DNA of 64,000 bases from positions 1 through 64,000 of the forward strand of contig JAJDAT010000015.1 of assembly GCA_029261715.1 (NCBI GenBank), given 5' to 3'. The notes under the pieces are model-generated. The model worked only from the letters and a program-made list of their open reading frames with translations, had not been told where the DNA came from and did not search any database. Below, in pieces: positions 36,046 through 44,207 of this stretch; positions within the stretch are counted from its first letter, which is position 1, and each line of letters opens with the position of its first letter. The stretch is from Nitrospinia bacterium (lineage in GTDB: Bacteria; Nitrospinota; Nitrospinia; Nitrospinales; JAJDAT01). Both the position numbers and the translations under genes were made by a program.

Positions 36046-37413
36046 TTAACCCTCAACTGTTGGGCTTTCGGTTTTTTTTAACCAATATTCCATAACAACA
36101 GTTGCCGTTAGATCACCTGTCACATTCACAGCGGTTCGGCACATATCTAGAATTCGATCTACTCCTAAAATAAGAGCGATTCCACTACCTGGGACACCAA
36201 TTTCTTGGAGAATTGTTGCCAAGATAACAATCCCGACTCCTGGTGCGCTTGGCGCTCCAATAGAAGCCCCAACCGTGGTTACCATGAGCAAAACAAGACT
36301 TCCAGTAGTTAGATCAATTCCGAAAACTCCCGTTAGAAATATAGCCGCAATTACCTGATACAATGCGGTCCCATCCATATTTATTGTGGCGCCAATTGGT
36401 ATAACGAATTGGGATATTGAAGGGCGGACGTCCAGTTTTTCCTGGGAAGTTTTCATTGAAAGCGGCATCACGGCGGCTGAACTGGATGTCGAAAATGCAA
36501 GCAATTGGGCGCTACGTATCTTTTCTAAAAAAACCAATGGGTTTTGATGGGTAATTAATAAAACGATCACAAGATAAAAAATAAGTAAAATTAGCAACCC
36601 CAGCAAAACAGTCCCCACATATACCGACATACCCACAATGGCATCAAAACCAACCTTTACCGTAACCTGAGCGACTAAGCCAAAAACCGCTAATGGGGCA
36701 AGAACCATGGCCCAACTAACAATTTTCATGGACAGTTCCTGAACCGAACTGGCCAATTCAATTACCGGTTTGGCTTGTTTTTGGGGAATAGCAATTGCCG
36801 CTATTCCAAGCAAAATAGATAGAACCACAATTTGCAGCATACTTCTTTCCAGCGCTGCGCGGGTTGGGCTGGCTGGAATTAGGGCCGCTATTCGTTCTGG
36901 TATGGATTGAGGCGGGGTTCTTATTTTTAAAGGAGGTTCTTGTCGCTGCTCCGTTGACAAGGTTTTTTCAATCAATTTTTTATCGATATATTCTCCCGGT
37001 TTTATCACTAGAGCCACTGAAACTCCAATTCCAACAGCAACAATGGTAGTCCCAATAAAATAAGGAGCAATACGTAGGCCAAGTTTTTTTAATTCCTCCT
37101 GGCTGCCACTTGAAGAAATGCCAATCATTATGGAAGAAATTATCAGAGGGATGACGACCATCTGAATCAACGCTAAAAAGATTTGACCCGGTAGTCCCAA
37201 CCATCCAGCAATAATATCGGCCAAATGAGGAGACACTATTGCTAGACCAGAAGGGGATAAGAATAATCCCACCCCAAATCCTAATGCCAGTCCCACTAAA
37301 ATCTGAGCCCAAAGGCGGTTGCGAATAAGAAAATGAAGTTTATCGACCTGTTCACCAAGAGGCTGGTGATGGGGGTGTTGTTGAAAACGATCAAAAAAAC
37401 TAACCAAGCCCAT
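36046..37413 (-). CDS. Dicarboxylate/glutamate:cation symporter (DAACS family)
   Basis: 455 aa from the ATG at 37413 (GAGG upstream; the track adds three codons from a TTG). Eight-helix glutamate-transporter fold: serine-rich hairpin LAFSTSSSAAVMP, unwound helix 7 motif NMDGTALY, hairpin 2 GASIGAPSAPGVG, and helix 8 DRILDMCRTAVNVTGD with substrate-binding Asp, Arg and Asn. Substrate is aspartate/glutamate or a C4-dicarboxylate; the arginine in helix 8 (CRTAVN) favours an acidic amino acid or dicarboxylate over neutral amino acids. Confidence 0.92.
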   Translation of the reverse strand: MGLVSFFDRFQQHPHHQPLGEQVDKLHFLIRNRLWAQILVGLALGFGVGLFLSPSGLAIVSPHLADIIAGWLGLPGQIFLALIQMVVIPLIISSIMIGISSSGSQEELKKLGLRIAPYFIGTTIVAVGIGVSVALVIKPGEYIDKKLIEKTLSTEQRQEPPLKIRTPPQSIPERIAALIPASPTRAALERSMLQIVVLSILLGIAAIAIPQKQAKPVIELASSVQELSMKIVSWAMVLAPLAVFGLVAQVTVKVGFDAIVGMSVYVGTVLLGLLILLIFYLVIVLLITHQNPLVFLEKIRSAQLLAFSTSSSAAVMPLSMKTSQEKLDVRPSISQFVIPIGATINMDGTALYQVIAAIFLTGVFGIDLTTGSLVLLMVTTVGASIGAPSAPGVGIVILATILQEIGVPGSGIALILGVDRILDMCRTAVNVTGDLTATVVMEYWLKKTESPTVEG

Positions 37414-37779
37414 TGTCCTCAAGTCAGATTAAGCGGCCAGAAAAATTGTGATGGGCCTAGAATATACGTAAATGAAACTCTATGTGGTTTTCACATTAAA
37501 TACAATGGCTGAAAATATACCCACAATAATAATTTAGCCTACTACCCTCCATCGTCCAAAAGTTGTGATTCGCCTTTTTAACCTATAACCTATTTTAAAG
37601 CCAACCACGTCGCACCTTTTTTCCATAGTTATCCCCATAGGCAAAAGTGTATTAATATGATATTACCTTATAATTTTAGATTTGATTGTTTTCTAAGGAA
37701 TGAGTTTCTTTACAATAATTCAGATTTTGTAAATTTTAATTTGGCTATAATTCGCCTTATCGATATATAAGAAATCCCC
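37414..37779. other. Intergenic gap, nothing identified
   Basis: About 360 bases between two minus-strand genes. No ORF, RNA or repeat that I can support. It marks the border to the GC-richer PepSY/TonB gene pair on the right. Confidence 0.4.
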
Positions 37780-39045
37780 CTACCCTGAAAAACCAGGGTT
37801 TTCACTGGAGGTAAGGGATGCCTGTCGATATCCTGACCATGAACGTTTACGCCACCAGATAACGACACCAGTGATGGTCACCGCCACCGTAACCAGGCCC
37901 ATAATAGAAACCAGAATACGACCCGGAATACCCAGAATTCGTCCCGAGTGTAATGGGAACTGAGCCTGAACAAAAATATCTGCCGCCGTACCCGTCCATG
38001 GCTTGCGAACACCCAGGTAACTTCCGTCTTGACCATCGTAATACAGTGTGGCATGACCTACACCACCTGCGCCGTGTCCCTCTGTAAGATGAAAAAATCG
38101 CACGCCATAAATACCGAAGTTCTGCGAATAGAACACATCCCCGACCGGCTTATTCCATTGACGTCCTTCAGCCTCTGTTGTGGCGGCTGCGATTACTGTG
38201 GCATAATTCTTCTTTGGCGTTACCGGTTCGTGCAAGGGGGTAGGAGCTCGTTGTTCGAAGGGCCCAGGAGTAACTTTGGAAATTTTTGACATTACTGGAT
38301 AAAACACCTCCCCATAAAGGTTCATGGAAAACCCGGTAAAGGCCAGCATAAACAGAAGGGGCCAGGTCCACAGGCCAAAGGCTCGATGAATGTCAAAGTT
38401 AATACGGCCCGACGTACCGCTAGCCTTGATTTTCCAAGCCGATGCCCAGCGGGCCCAAATACTCTCGCTGGCAGACTTGCCATTAGAACTCTTCCTTACA
38501 GGCAAAGTGAGATAGAACCCGACAAAACAATCCAACGTCCATATCAGAGCCACAATCCCCATCAGCCAAATACCCCAGCGGTCTGTTTCCCACAACTCTG
38601 GAATATGCAGCGTGTAATGGAACTTATAAAGAAAGGAGACGAAGGTTTCGCGAGTCACCGGCCAAGCAGCTCCCCATTCCCGGCGACCCTGCTCTTTTCC
38701 CGTCACTGGATCAATGAATACCTGGTTGTAGTTCAGCTTGTGCAAACGACCGGTTGCAGGATCCACTTTGGGTTCAACACCAAACCCCAATGTTCCTCCT
38801 GGTTCTGCCGCTAATGGCACAAAAGAAACTCGAATCCTTGGGTCGCGCCGTTCAACGATTCGGGCCAACTCCAGGGAGCCCATGGAAGGTCCCTTGCTAT
38901 CGGTATGCATTAATCGTGGGTTGAGCCAGTCATCCAGCTCGTGGTCCCAGGAAATTACCGCGCCCGTGAGGCCGGAAAAAATTAGAAACGCCGCAATTCC
39001 AAGCCCTACCCATCGATGTAGGATAATGCACAGCGAGCGAATCAT
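37780..39045 (-). CDS. PepSY-associated membrane protein, probable siderophore-iron reductase
   Basis: 421 aa with four membrane helices (about 13-35, 156-180, 232-252, 375-400) and histidines at membrane borders (IILHRWVGLG, FLYKFHYTLHIP, FDIHRAFGLW, FPLHSGRILG), the layout of PepSY_TM proteins such as FpvG/FoxB that use haem b to reduce siderophore-bound iron in the periplasm. Two periplasmic loops contain PepSY-like segments (INFDPVTGKEQG-type: FIDPVTGKEQG, YYDGQDGSYLG). It begins three bases after the TonB receptor gene, so the two are cotranscribed. Base composition is clearly higher in GC than in the flanking genes, suggesting acquisition. Confidence 0.85.
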   Translation of the reverse strand: MIRSLCIILHRWVGLGIAAFLIFSGLTGAVISWDHELDDWLNPRLMHTDSKGPSMGSLELARIVERRDPRIRVSFVPLAAEPGGTLGFGVEPKVDPATGRLHKLNYNQVFIDPVTGKEQGRREWGAAWPVTRETFVSFLYKFHYTLHIPELWETDRWGIWLMGIVALIWTLDCFVGFYLTLPVRKSSNGKSASESIWARWASAWKIKASGTSGRINFDIHRAFGLWTWPLLFMLAFTGFSMNLYGEVFYPVMSKISKVTPGPFEQRAPTPLHEPVTPKKNYATVIAAATTEAEGRQWNKPVGDVFYSQNFGIYGVRFFHLTEGHGAGGVGHATLYYDGQDGSYLGVRKPWTGTAADIFVQAQFPLHSGRILGIPGRILVSIMGLVTVAVTITGVVIWWRKRSWSGYRQASLTSSENPGFSG

Positions 39046-39048
39046 AAA

Positions 39049-41331
39049 TCACCAACGGTAAGCGATAGTGCCCCTAATAGAGCGTTTTGCTCCATATGTA
39101 CAAAAGTTTTGTCCTGCCGGAAAACAGGAAGCGACATAGGTTTCGTCGGCAAGATTATGTACATTCAACGCCAGGCGCGCCCCATTCCAATCGTAACGTA
39201 TTGCAGCATCGCCAAAAGTTACACTGGGTACTTCAAAGCTGTTTGTGTCGTCCCCAAAGGTAGAACCAATGTGCCTGACGCCACCGCCGATACCAAGCCC
39301 CCTAAGCGCTCCATCGGGAATCGTATAGTCCAACCATAGGGAGGCCATATGGTCAGGAGTTTGCGCGGGAGTAGAGCCAACCTCGCCTGTTACATTGCTT
39401 GAAGTAATCTCCATATCTAAATAGGTATAAGCCAAATTAAAAGATAAGCCAGAGTCCAAAGTTCCAACAGCTTCCAGTTCAATCCCTTTAGAATTTACTT
39501 CGCCGGTTTGTTCCTGAAATCCAACGTTTGCCAAATCCGAAGTGGTAACATTTTCCCGCGTCAAATCGAAAAATGCCAACGTAATAAAACTGTTCCATCC
39601 ATCGGGTTGGTATTTAAGGCCAAATTCATATTGATCGCCAGTTTCAGGTTTAAAGGCGCCTTGAGAGGCGTCGGTTCCGACGACTTGAAGAAAAGACTCA
39701 GAATAACTGAAATAAGGCGCCAGACCTATTTCGGTTTGGTAAACAACTCCACCTCGAAAGGTAAATTTATTATCATCCTGTTCCGTCTCTGTGCCTGCGA
39801 TGTCATTTTTCGATGTATTTTCCGCCCAATCCTGCCTTCCGCCGATCTGAAAAATTAAGCGATCAACTTTAATTTGATCCTGAAAATACAAACCAACCTG
39901 ATCCTGTGTAGTAACGGTATCGCCAAAAACGGGAGGATCGGTTACAGCTGAACCATATGTGGGATTAAAGATATCTAGATTGGGAGCCGTGCCAAATGCT
40001 TGCACCGAATCAACATGGATATGTTGATAATCAAGTCCCGCAAGAAAGGTGTGCTTAACTGAACCCGTGGCAAACTTTGCCTGGACCTGATTATCAATAG
40101 CAAAGGCCCCAAGCTTACCATCGCTTCCGAAAATACTTCGGGTAATTGTGCGTTGATCATCCAATAGAGAGGTCGTGAAAATAGTAACATCTTCTACATC
40201 CGTAGAATTCAATCGCAAGTTTTGACGTAAAGTCCAGGTTTTATCCACCCGATGCTCAAACAGATATCCCAGGCTGTACTCCCGCCGATCATACTTCTCT
40301 ACACCTTGCTCGCCAGTATAAGTTTCGGTGGGAATCTCCCCATTAATATTGTCGTTCAATGTGCCGCTAGCTGGGAGTCGCTGTGAAATACCGGACCCGT
40401 CATCCTGAAAGCTGGCGAGAAATGTCAGGGTCGTGCCTTCCCTCGGTTGCCAGGTTAACGCCGGGGCAAAAAATATTCGGTCATTGGGAACAAAATCTAC
40501 CTGGGTTCCCGCGTCGCGAATGAGCGCTGTCAATCTGTAAGAAAGTTTTTCATTTCCTTTCACCTTATCGCTGTAATCAAATTTGCCTTGATAATAATCG
40601 AAGTTACCTGGTTCAAAAATGACCTCGTGCAACGGTTCTTTAGTTGGCTTTTTAGAAACGAAATTGATTATCCCCCCGGGGTTTCCCTGCCCATAAAGCA
40701 CGGATGCTGGACCACGAGGAATTTCGATTCGTTCGGCGGAATAGGGTTCAACATTATAACCAATAGCAAAATTTGGATTTCTCAATTGAAGCCCGTCGCG
40801 AAAAAGACCAGTGGTGGTCGCGTCAAATCCTCTTAGTCTTAAATTCGTGAACCGCGTCTCAAAACCAAAGGGTTCACTCCGAACGCCAGGCGTGTACCGT
40901 AAAGCCTCATTTATATTAATAGGTTTTTGATCTCTTAATTGTTTTTGAGTAATAATAGAAATAGACTGCGGAGTTTCAATAAGGGGGATATCGCCTTTTG
41001 TTGAAGAGGAGGCGCTGTTAACAACATAACTGTTGGTGCCTTCCACAATCTTTTGCCGTTTAGCAAATACGTTCACAGGTTCCATTTTGACAGATATCCC
41101 GGTATCTTTAGAGGAGCTTTTTTCAGATTGTTTTTTCTTTGCCTCCTCTGCTTGGGCCATCAAGTAAGAAGCCCCCTCATTATCCATAACGTCTTGTTTA
41201 TTGACTGATACCGTTTTTTCGCCAATTCCCATCTTGGCTGCTTCCTTTTCCTCAGCCCAGACAAGCCCCGAACAAACTATTAGGTAGAGCGAAACTATAA
41301 GAACTGTAGTTATCTTTTTTGATAACCTCAT
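39049..41331 (-). CDS. TonB-dependent siderophore receptor
   Basis: 760 aa. Signal peptide to about residue 26 (VCSGLVWAEE). A linker of about 90 residues holds a possible TonB box (SVKMEPVNVFA). The plug domain starts near 115 (ETPQSISIITQKQLRDQ) and includes RLRGFD, RGPASVLYGQGNPGGIINFVSKKP, typical for ferric-siderophore receptors of the FhuA/FpvA type. The 22-strand barrel ends with TIAYRW, a proper C-terminal aromatic. No N-terminal STN signalling domain. A Fur-box-like site sits in its promoter. Only the reductase follows; no periplasmic binding protein or ABC transporter is present in the window. Confidence 0.93.
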   Translation of the reverse strand: MRLSKKITTVLIVSLYLIVCSGLVWAEEKEAAKMGIGEKTVSVNKQDVMDNEGASYLMAQAEEAKKKQSEKSSSKDTGISVKMEPVNVFAKRQKIVEGTNSYVVNSASSSTKGDIPLIETPQSISIITQKQLRDQKPININEALRYTPGVRSEPFGFETRFTNLRLRGFDATTTGLFRDGLQLRNPNFAIGYNVEPYSAERIEIPRGPASVLYGQGNPGGIINFVSKKPTKEPLHEVIFEPGNFDYYQGKFDYSDKVKGNEKLSYRLTALIRDAGTQVDFVPNDRIFFAPALTWQPREGTTLTFLASFQDDGSGISQRLPASGTLNDNINGEIPTETYTGEQGVEKYDRREYSLGYLFEHRVDKTWTLRQNLRLNSTDVEDVTIFTTSLLDDQRTITRSIFGSDGKLGAFAIDNQVQAKFATGSVKHTFLAGLDYQHIHVDSVQAFGTAPNLDIFNPTYGSAVTDPPVFGDTVTTQDQVGLYFQDQIKVDRLIFQIGGRQDWAENTSKNDIAGTETEQDDNKFTFRGGVVYQTEIGLAPYFSYSESFLQVVGTDASQGAFKPETGDQYEFGLKYQPDGWNSFITLAFFDLTRENVTTSDLANVGFQEQTGEVNSKGIELEAVGTLDSGLSFNLAYTYLDMEITSSNVTGEVGSTPAQTPDHMASLWLDYTIPDGALRGLGIGGGVRHIGSTFGDDTNSFEVPSVTFGDAAIRYDWNGARLALNVHNLADETYVASCFPAGQNFCTYGAKRSIRGTIAYRW

Positions 41332-41395
41332 GTATTTTCTCCTGCAACGAATAAAAATTTAATAAATACCAAGGATGAGAATAAACTTCACCGTA

Positions 41396-41424
41396 ACAAT
41401 ATTGAAAATGATAATGAAAGTCAA
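41396..41424 (-). promoter_or_regulatory. Promoter with overlapping Fur box before the TonB receptor gene
   Basis: On the minus strand TTGACT, exactly 17 bases, then TATTGT. The spacer overlaps GAAAATGATAATGAAAGTC (41404-41422, plus strand), which matches 14 of 19 positions of the Fur consensus GATAATGATAATCATTATC. Distance to the receptor start codon is about 65 bases. Fe-Fur bound here would block RNA polymerase. Confidence 0.75.
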
Positions 41425-41926
41425 TATAAAAAAATTAAACATCTCTCCAATTAAGTCTGTACCAATTAATAGGTCAAAAAGTTAAAAGTAGCTTTTCTCA
41501 AAAAAGGTGGGATTTTTAATCATTTCCCGAGGATCTACTAGGCTAAAAGAGGCAATAATATTCAAAAGAATTTACAACTAAAGTCGTTCAGATAGTAATC
41601 TCCGAATAATAATACATAGCGAATTAGTTTTACGAAGGGACATTGATTTATTAAATGCCCTGAAGACGAGATAACACAGGCTTTAGTTTTCGCAAACTTA
41701 TGCAGGGTGATACGGTCAAGAAAGTATCACTTAAATAATCCATCATTGAAAGTCAAAGTAGAGAATCGCAAGAACCATCCAAGTTGGAGGAGATTGAGGT
41801 CTCTGGACTCGACTGATTTTGCAATCCTCTACTGACAAAATTTATTTACTAATTTAAAAGACGGCCAAGAATGAAAAAAGAAATACCCTTTATACTCGAT
41901 ACTTAAACCTTCCCCTCTAACCAAAA
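41425..41926. other. Intergenic gap with an inverted repeat
   Basis: About 500 bases, no supported ORF. Contains the inverted repeat 41757-41773 / 41817-41833 (AGTAGAGAATCGCAAGA against AGTAGAGGATTGCAAAA on the opposite strand, 13 of 17 equal), with a smaller palindrome TCCAAGTTGGA inside. It lies just downstream of the FMN-binding protein gene; no T-run follows, so it is not a standard terminator. Confidence 0.45.
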
Positions 41927-42463
41927 CTACAAATGCCTTAGCACTTGATCCCACGTATGAGTAAGACGATTGATACCGTCAGTAAGGTGGCGAGAGGATA
42001 GAGTCGCTCCTGAAATATTTTTTATTTGCTCATCTAACCTTAGGATCTCAGTGTGGTCTTTACCCAAGAACTGAGCAAGCCATTTAGGATGTTTAATTTC
42101 AAACCCATAAGTTTCACGATACTGTAGAACCTCAATCCCTTTAACTTTTCCATCATTGGTTAAGGCTACAGCTACATCGATCATTTCATGTTTACCGACA
42201 ACCTGATCAATAATAAACCAACCTCCGGTTTCGGTTTTCCATGCCTTTACTTCATTAGTTCTAACCCTTGTATCGGAAGCATCCTCAATAGAATCCATTT
42301 GATCTTCTGTTAGCGTTACCCCCAAAGGACTCATAGAAGCGCTTCCCCATAACGCCTCTCTTGCTTGCTCATTGGTAAGGTATGTTTCAGCATAAAGCTC
42401 TGTTAAAGGCAATAATGTAAAACCAACAAATGTCGCAATCTTTAAAAAACTTTTTAATATCAT
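41927..42463 (-). CDS. Exported FMN-binding-domain protein
   Basis: 178 aa from the ATG at 42463, giving a clean signal peptide (MILKSFLKIATFVGFTLLPL, cleavage near LYAE); the track start 23 codons earlier would bury it inside the barrel gene. The domain is FMN_bind: VVGKHEMIDVAVALTNDGKVKGIEVLQYRET and NISGATLSSRHLTDG, where the threonine of SGAT(L)S is the residue that ApbE links to FMN. Single-domain exported proteins of this kind carry electrons on covalent FMN. Its likely modifying enzyme, ApbE, is at 44208. Confidence 0.88.
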   Translation of the reverse strand: MILKSFLKIATFVGFTLLPLTELYAETYLTNEQAREALWGSASMSPLGVTLTEDQMDSIEDASDTRVRTNEVKAWKTETGGWFIIDQVVGKHEMIDVAVALTNDGKVKGIEVLQYRETYGFEIKHPKWLAQFLGKDHTEILRLDEQIKNISGATLSSRHLTDGINRLTHTWDQVLRHL

Positions 42464-42467
42464 AATG

Positions 42468-43445
42468 TTAGAAGAGTCGATTTTGGAACTCATAGCCAAA
42501 AATGAGGCCAATATGATATCTTTCATGCTCATCCAAGTTTAGGCTACCTCTGTTATACGCAAACTCTGACCCACCACCGCTAACTTGCCACAACATACCA
42601 ACAGTAGCCCACCAAGATCTTTCGGCATAATGATAAGATGGTCCTATATATTGACCATATTGATGTCTTGAGCCCAATTTGATATTGGTTAAATCAAATT
42701 CAGATGGCTCAAGCGAAGGCTCGTCATATTGGCCTGTTTCAGTATTAAAAGGACTTAAGTGATCCTCCTGACGGCGATATTCGAATCCCACAAAATGCTT
42801 TGGCGCAACTCGATATGAAACGCCAATAGAGCCATCAAATGCAATTTCTTCTTCAAGAATACCGGGAGATTTTCTGCGTTCAAACTCAGTCTGAAAATTA
42901 ATAGCGACGGTTAACGTATCATCAAGCCAATTCTTTTGTAGCCAAATTTTTGGGATATAAGACTTTTGCTCAATGTCTCCACCGTCAAGACGATATTGCT
43001 CTAAACCTTGAAACTGGAAACCAACAGATAGCCCGATAAAATCCTTATAGGGACTGAGAATATTATATTTTGTATTATATGAATAACCTGCATATTGACT
43101 TTTATTAAACCTACCGCCTGCGGCTGTTTGTGTTTCAAACATAGGGTTAAGATCTGGATCTTCTACAGAGTAGTTATGAGCATAAAACAACGCTGTAGCC
43201 GACACAGTCCATTTATTGGTAATCCCTAACTCTATATTGGGTCTAATATCATGAAACGAATAATCTCCATGATCTTTTCCAATTCGCCATCTATCGGTAA
43301 TTTTCATTTCAACACTACCTTTTGGCCTCACGTCAGTTCCTTGAACGTATACCCATGCATTTTCACCAGCTTGGGAAACTTGATAATTAAATAAGAAAAC
43401 TGCGAAAACGCTTGCAGCAATCAAAGATTGTTTAAACTTTTTCAT
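42468..43445 (-). CDS. Outer-membrane beta-barrel (DUF6662-like)
   Basis: 325 aa from the ATG at 43445, which has GGAG upstream and gives a signal peptide (KQSLIAASVFAVFLFNYQVSQA). The mature protein alternates polar and hydrophobic residues, is rich in W and Y, and ends in FQNRLF with the terminal phenylalanine of outer-membrane barrels. It resembles the DUF6662 group, but no function is known for it. It ends four bases before the FMN-binding protein gene, so the two are cotranscribed. A role as porin or surface conduit for the redox module is only inferred. Confidence 0.8.
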   Translation of the reverse strand: MKKFKQSLIAASVFAVFLFNYQVSQAGENAWVYVQGTDVRPKGSVEMKITDRWRIGKDHGDYSFHDIRPNIELGITNKWTVSATALFYAHNYSVEDPDLNPMFETQTAAGGRFNKSQYAGYSYNTKYNILSPYKDFIGLSVGFQFQGLEQYRLDGGDIEQKSYIPKIWLQKNWLDDTLTVAINFQTEFERRKSPGILEEEIAFDGSIGVSYRVAPKHFVGFEYRRQEDHLSPFNTETGQYDEPSLEPSEFDLTNIKLGSRHQYGQYIGPSYHYAERSWWATVGMLWQVSGGGSEFAYNRGSLNLDEHERYHIGLIFGYEFQNRLF

Positions 43446-43582
43446 AATTAGTAACTCCAAATTACTCATTAGTATTTTCAACTGATTTTTTAAATATTTA
43501 TTACAAATTAAAAAATGAATACTATTGCCATTCATCGCTTCGTCTTGAACTGCCATCACCTAATCACTTATGCTTTTCCCTC

Positions 43583-43629
43583 AAAAAAAAAACGCTCATC
43601 CAGACAGCCAATGCTGTCCGAATGAGCGT
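43583..43629 (-). terminator. Intrinsic terminator, minus strand (inverted copy of 45602-45644)
   Basis: Read on the minus strand: ACGCTCATTCGGACAGC, loop ATTG, GCTGTCTGGATGAGCGT, then nine T. A long, strong hairpin. It ends transcription from the small gene at 43662-43853. Together with the adjacent 20 bases up to 43650 it forms a unit that recurs inverted at 45581-45644 with 59 of about 64 positions equal. Confidence 0.9.
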
Positions 43630-43661
43630 CAGTTCTTGCTGATAGCTCTGATTAGTTTTTA

Positions 43662-43853
43662 CTATTTACGGCGTGGGTTTACATCTCCTTTTCCATGCTC
43701 ATGTTTCTCCCATTTCCGCCAAACACCATCCGAAAAATGGAATGTGAGCGAACCATTAAACCCCTGCATAGAACCCATCATATATTCCTGTATCAACTGG
43801 CCTATGCTTCTCATTTTATCTGTATCGTTATCGACAACGTTTTTTGCTTCCAT
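43662..43853 (-). CDS. Small uncharacterised protein (63 aa)
   Basis: MEAKNVVDNDTDKMRSIGQL at the start, then FNGSLTFHFSDGVWRKWEK and a basic tail. No signal or membrane helix. It is kept because a strong terminator follows it by 32 bases on the same strand and a Fur-box-like site lies about 50 bases upstream, so a dedicated transcript is likely. No clear ribosome-binding site precedes the ATG. Unknown family. Confidence 0.5.
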   Translation of the reverse strand: MEAKNVVDNDTDKMRSIGQLIQEYMMGSMQGFNGSLTFHFSDGVWRKWEKHEHGKGDVNPRRK

Positions 43854-43899
43854 CTAGCTTTAAAACCTATGTTTTCAGATATATCGGCAAAAAAGAAAT

Positions 43900-43924
43900 G
43901 AGTTTAATTCTCATTATCATTACT
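43900..43924. promoter_or_regulatory. Fur-box-like site
   Basis: GAGTTTAATTCTCATTATC matches 13 of 19 positions of GATAATGATAATCATTATC, with the right half CATTATC exact; an overlapping register (to CATTACT) also matches partly. It lies upstream of the 63-aa minus-strand gene and 290 bases before apbE. Confidence 0.5.
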
Positions 43925-44076
43925 GAAGGTACATATTAATATGAAAAACAAAACTTATCAATAGAAAAAAAGATATTTCTGATTTTAAAAAAAAACTTAT
44001 TGATAATACTCAAAAACCTATAAGTCTTTTAAATTAAATCTCTTATAAAGTTAAAATTCATCCGCAAATCAATTAC

Positions 44077-44095
44077 GCTAATGATTCTTATTGTC
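44077..44095. promoter_or_regulatory. Fur-box-like site before apbE
   Basis: GCTAATGATTCTTATTGTC agrees with the Fur consensus at 14 of 19 positions. It lies directly upstream of the -35 element of the apbE promoter, slightly further upstream than is usual for a repressing Fur site. Confidence 0.55.
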
Positions 44096-44105
44096 AAAAT
44101 CATTT

Positions 44106-44134
44106 TTGACGCGTATACTAGCCCAATTTGATAA
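44106..44134 (+). promoter_or_regulatory. Probable promoter of apbE operon
   Basis: TTGACG, 17 bases, TGATAA. Start of transcription expected near 44141, about 67 bases before the apbE start codon. Confidence 0.55.
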
Positions 44135-44207
44135 AAATTGTCAACATATTTCTAAAAATCTCAAAATACTTAAACAGTAATTTTGATTTAAGGCAAAGCC
44201 TAGTAAC

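Noticed and set aside
38386-39061. Plus-strand ORFs of 142 and 107 aa across the PepSY gene
   Set aside because: Antisense shadows favoured by the higher GC content of that gene.
41640-41720. Possible transposase relic in the gap
   Set aside because: Frames are broken and no transposase motif can be read; too little to support.
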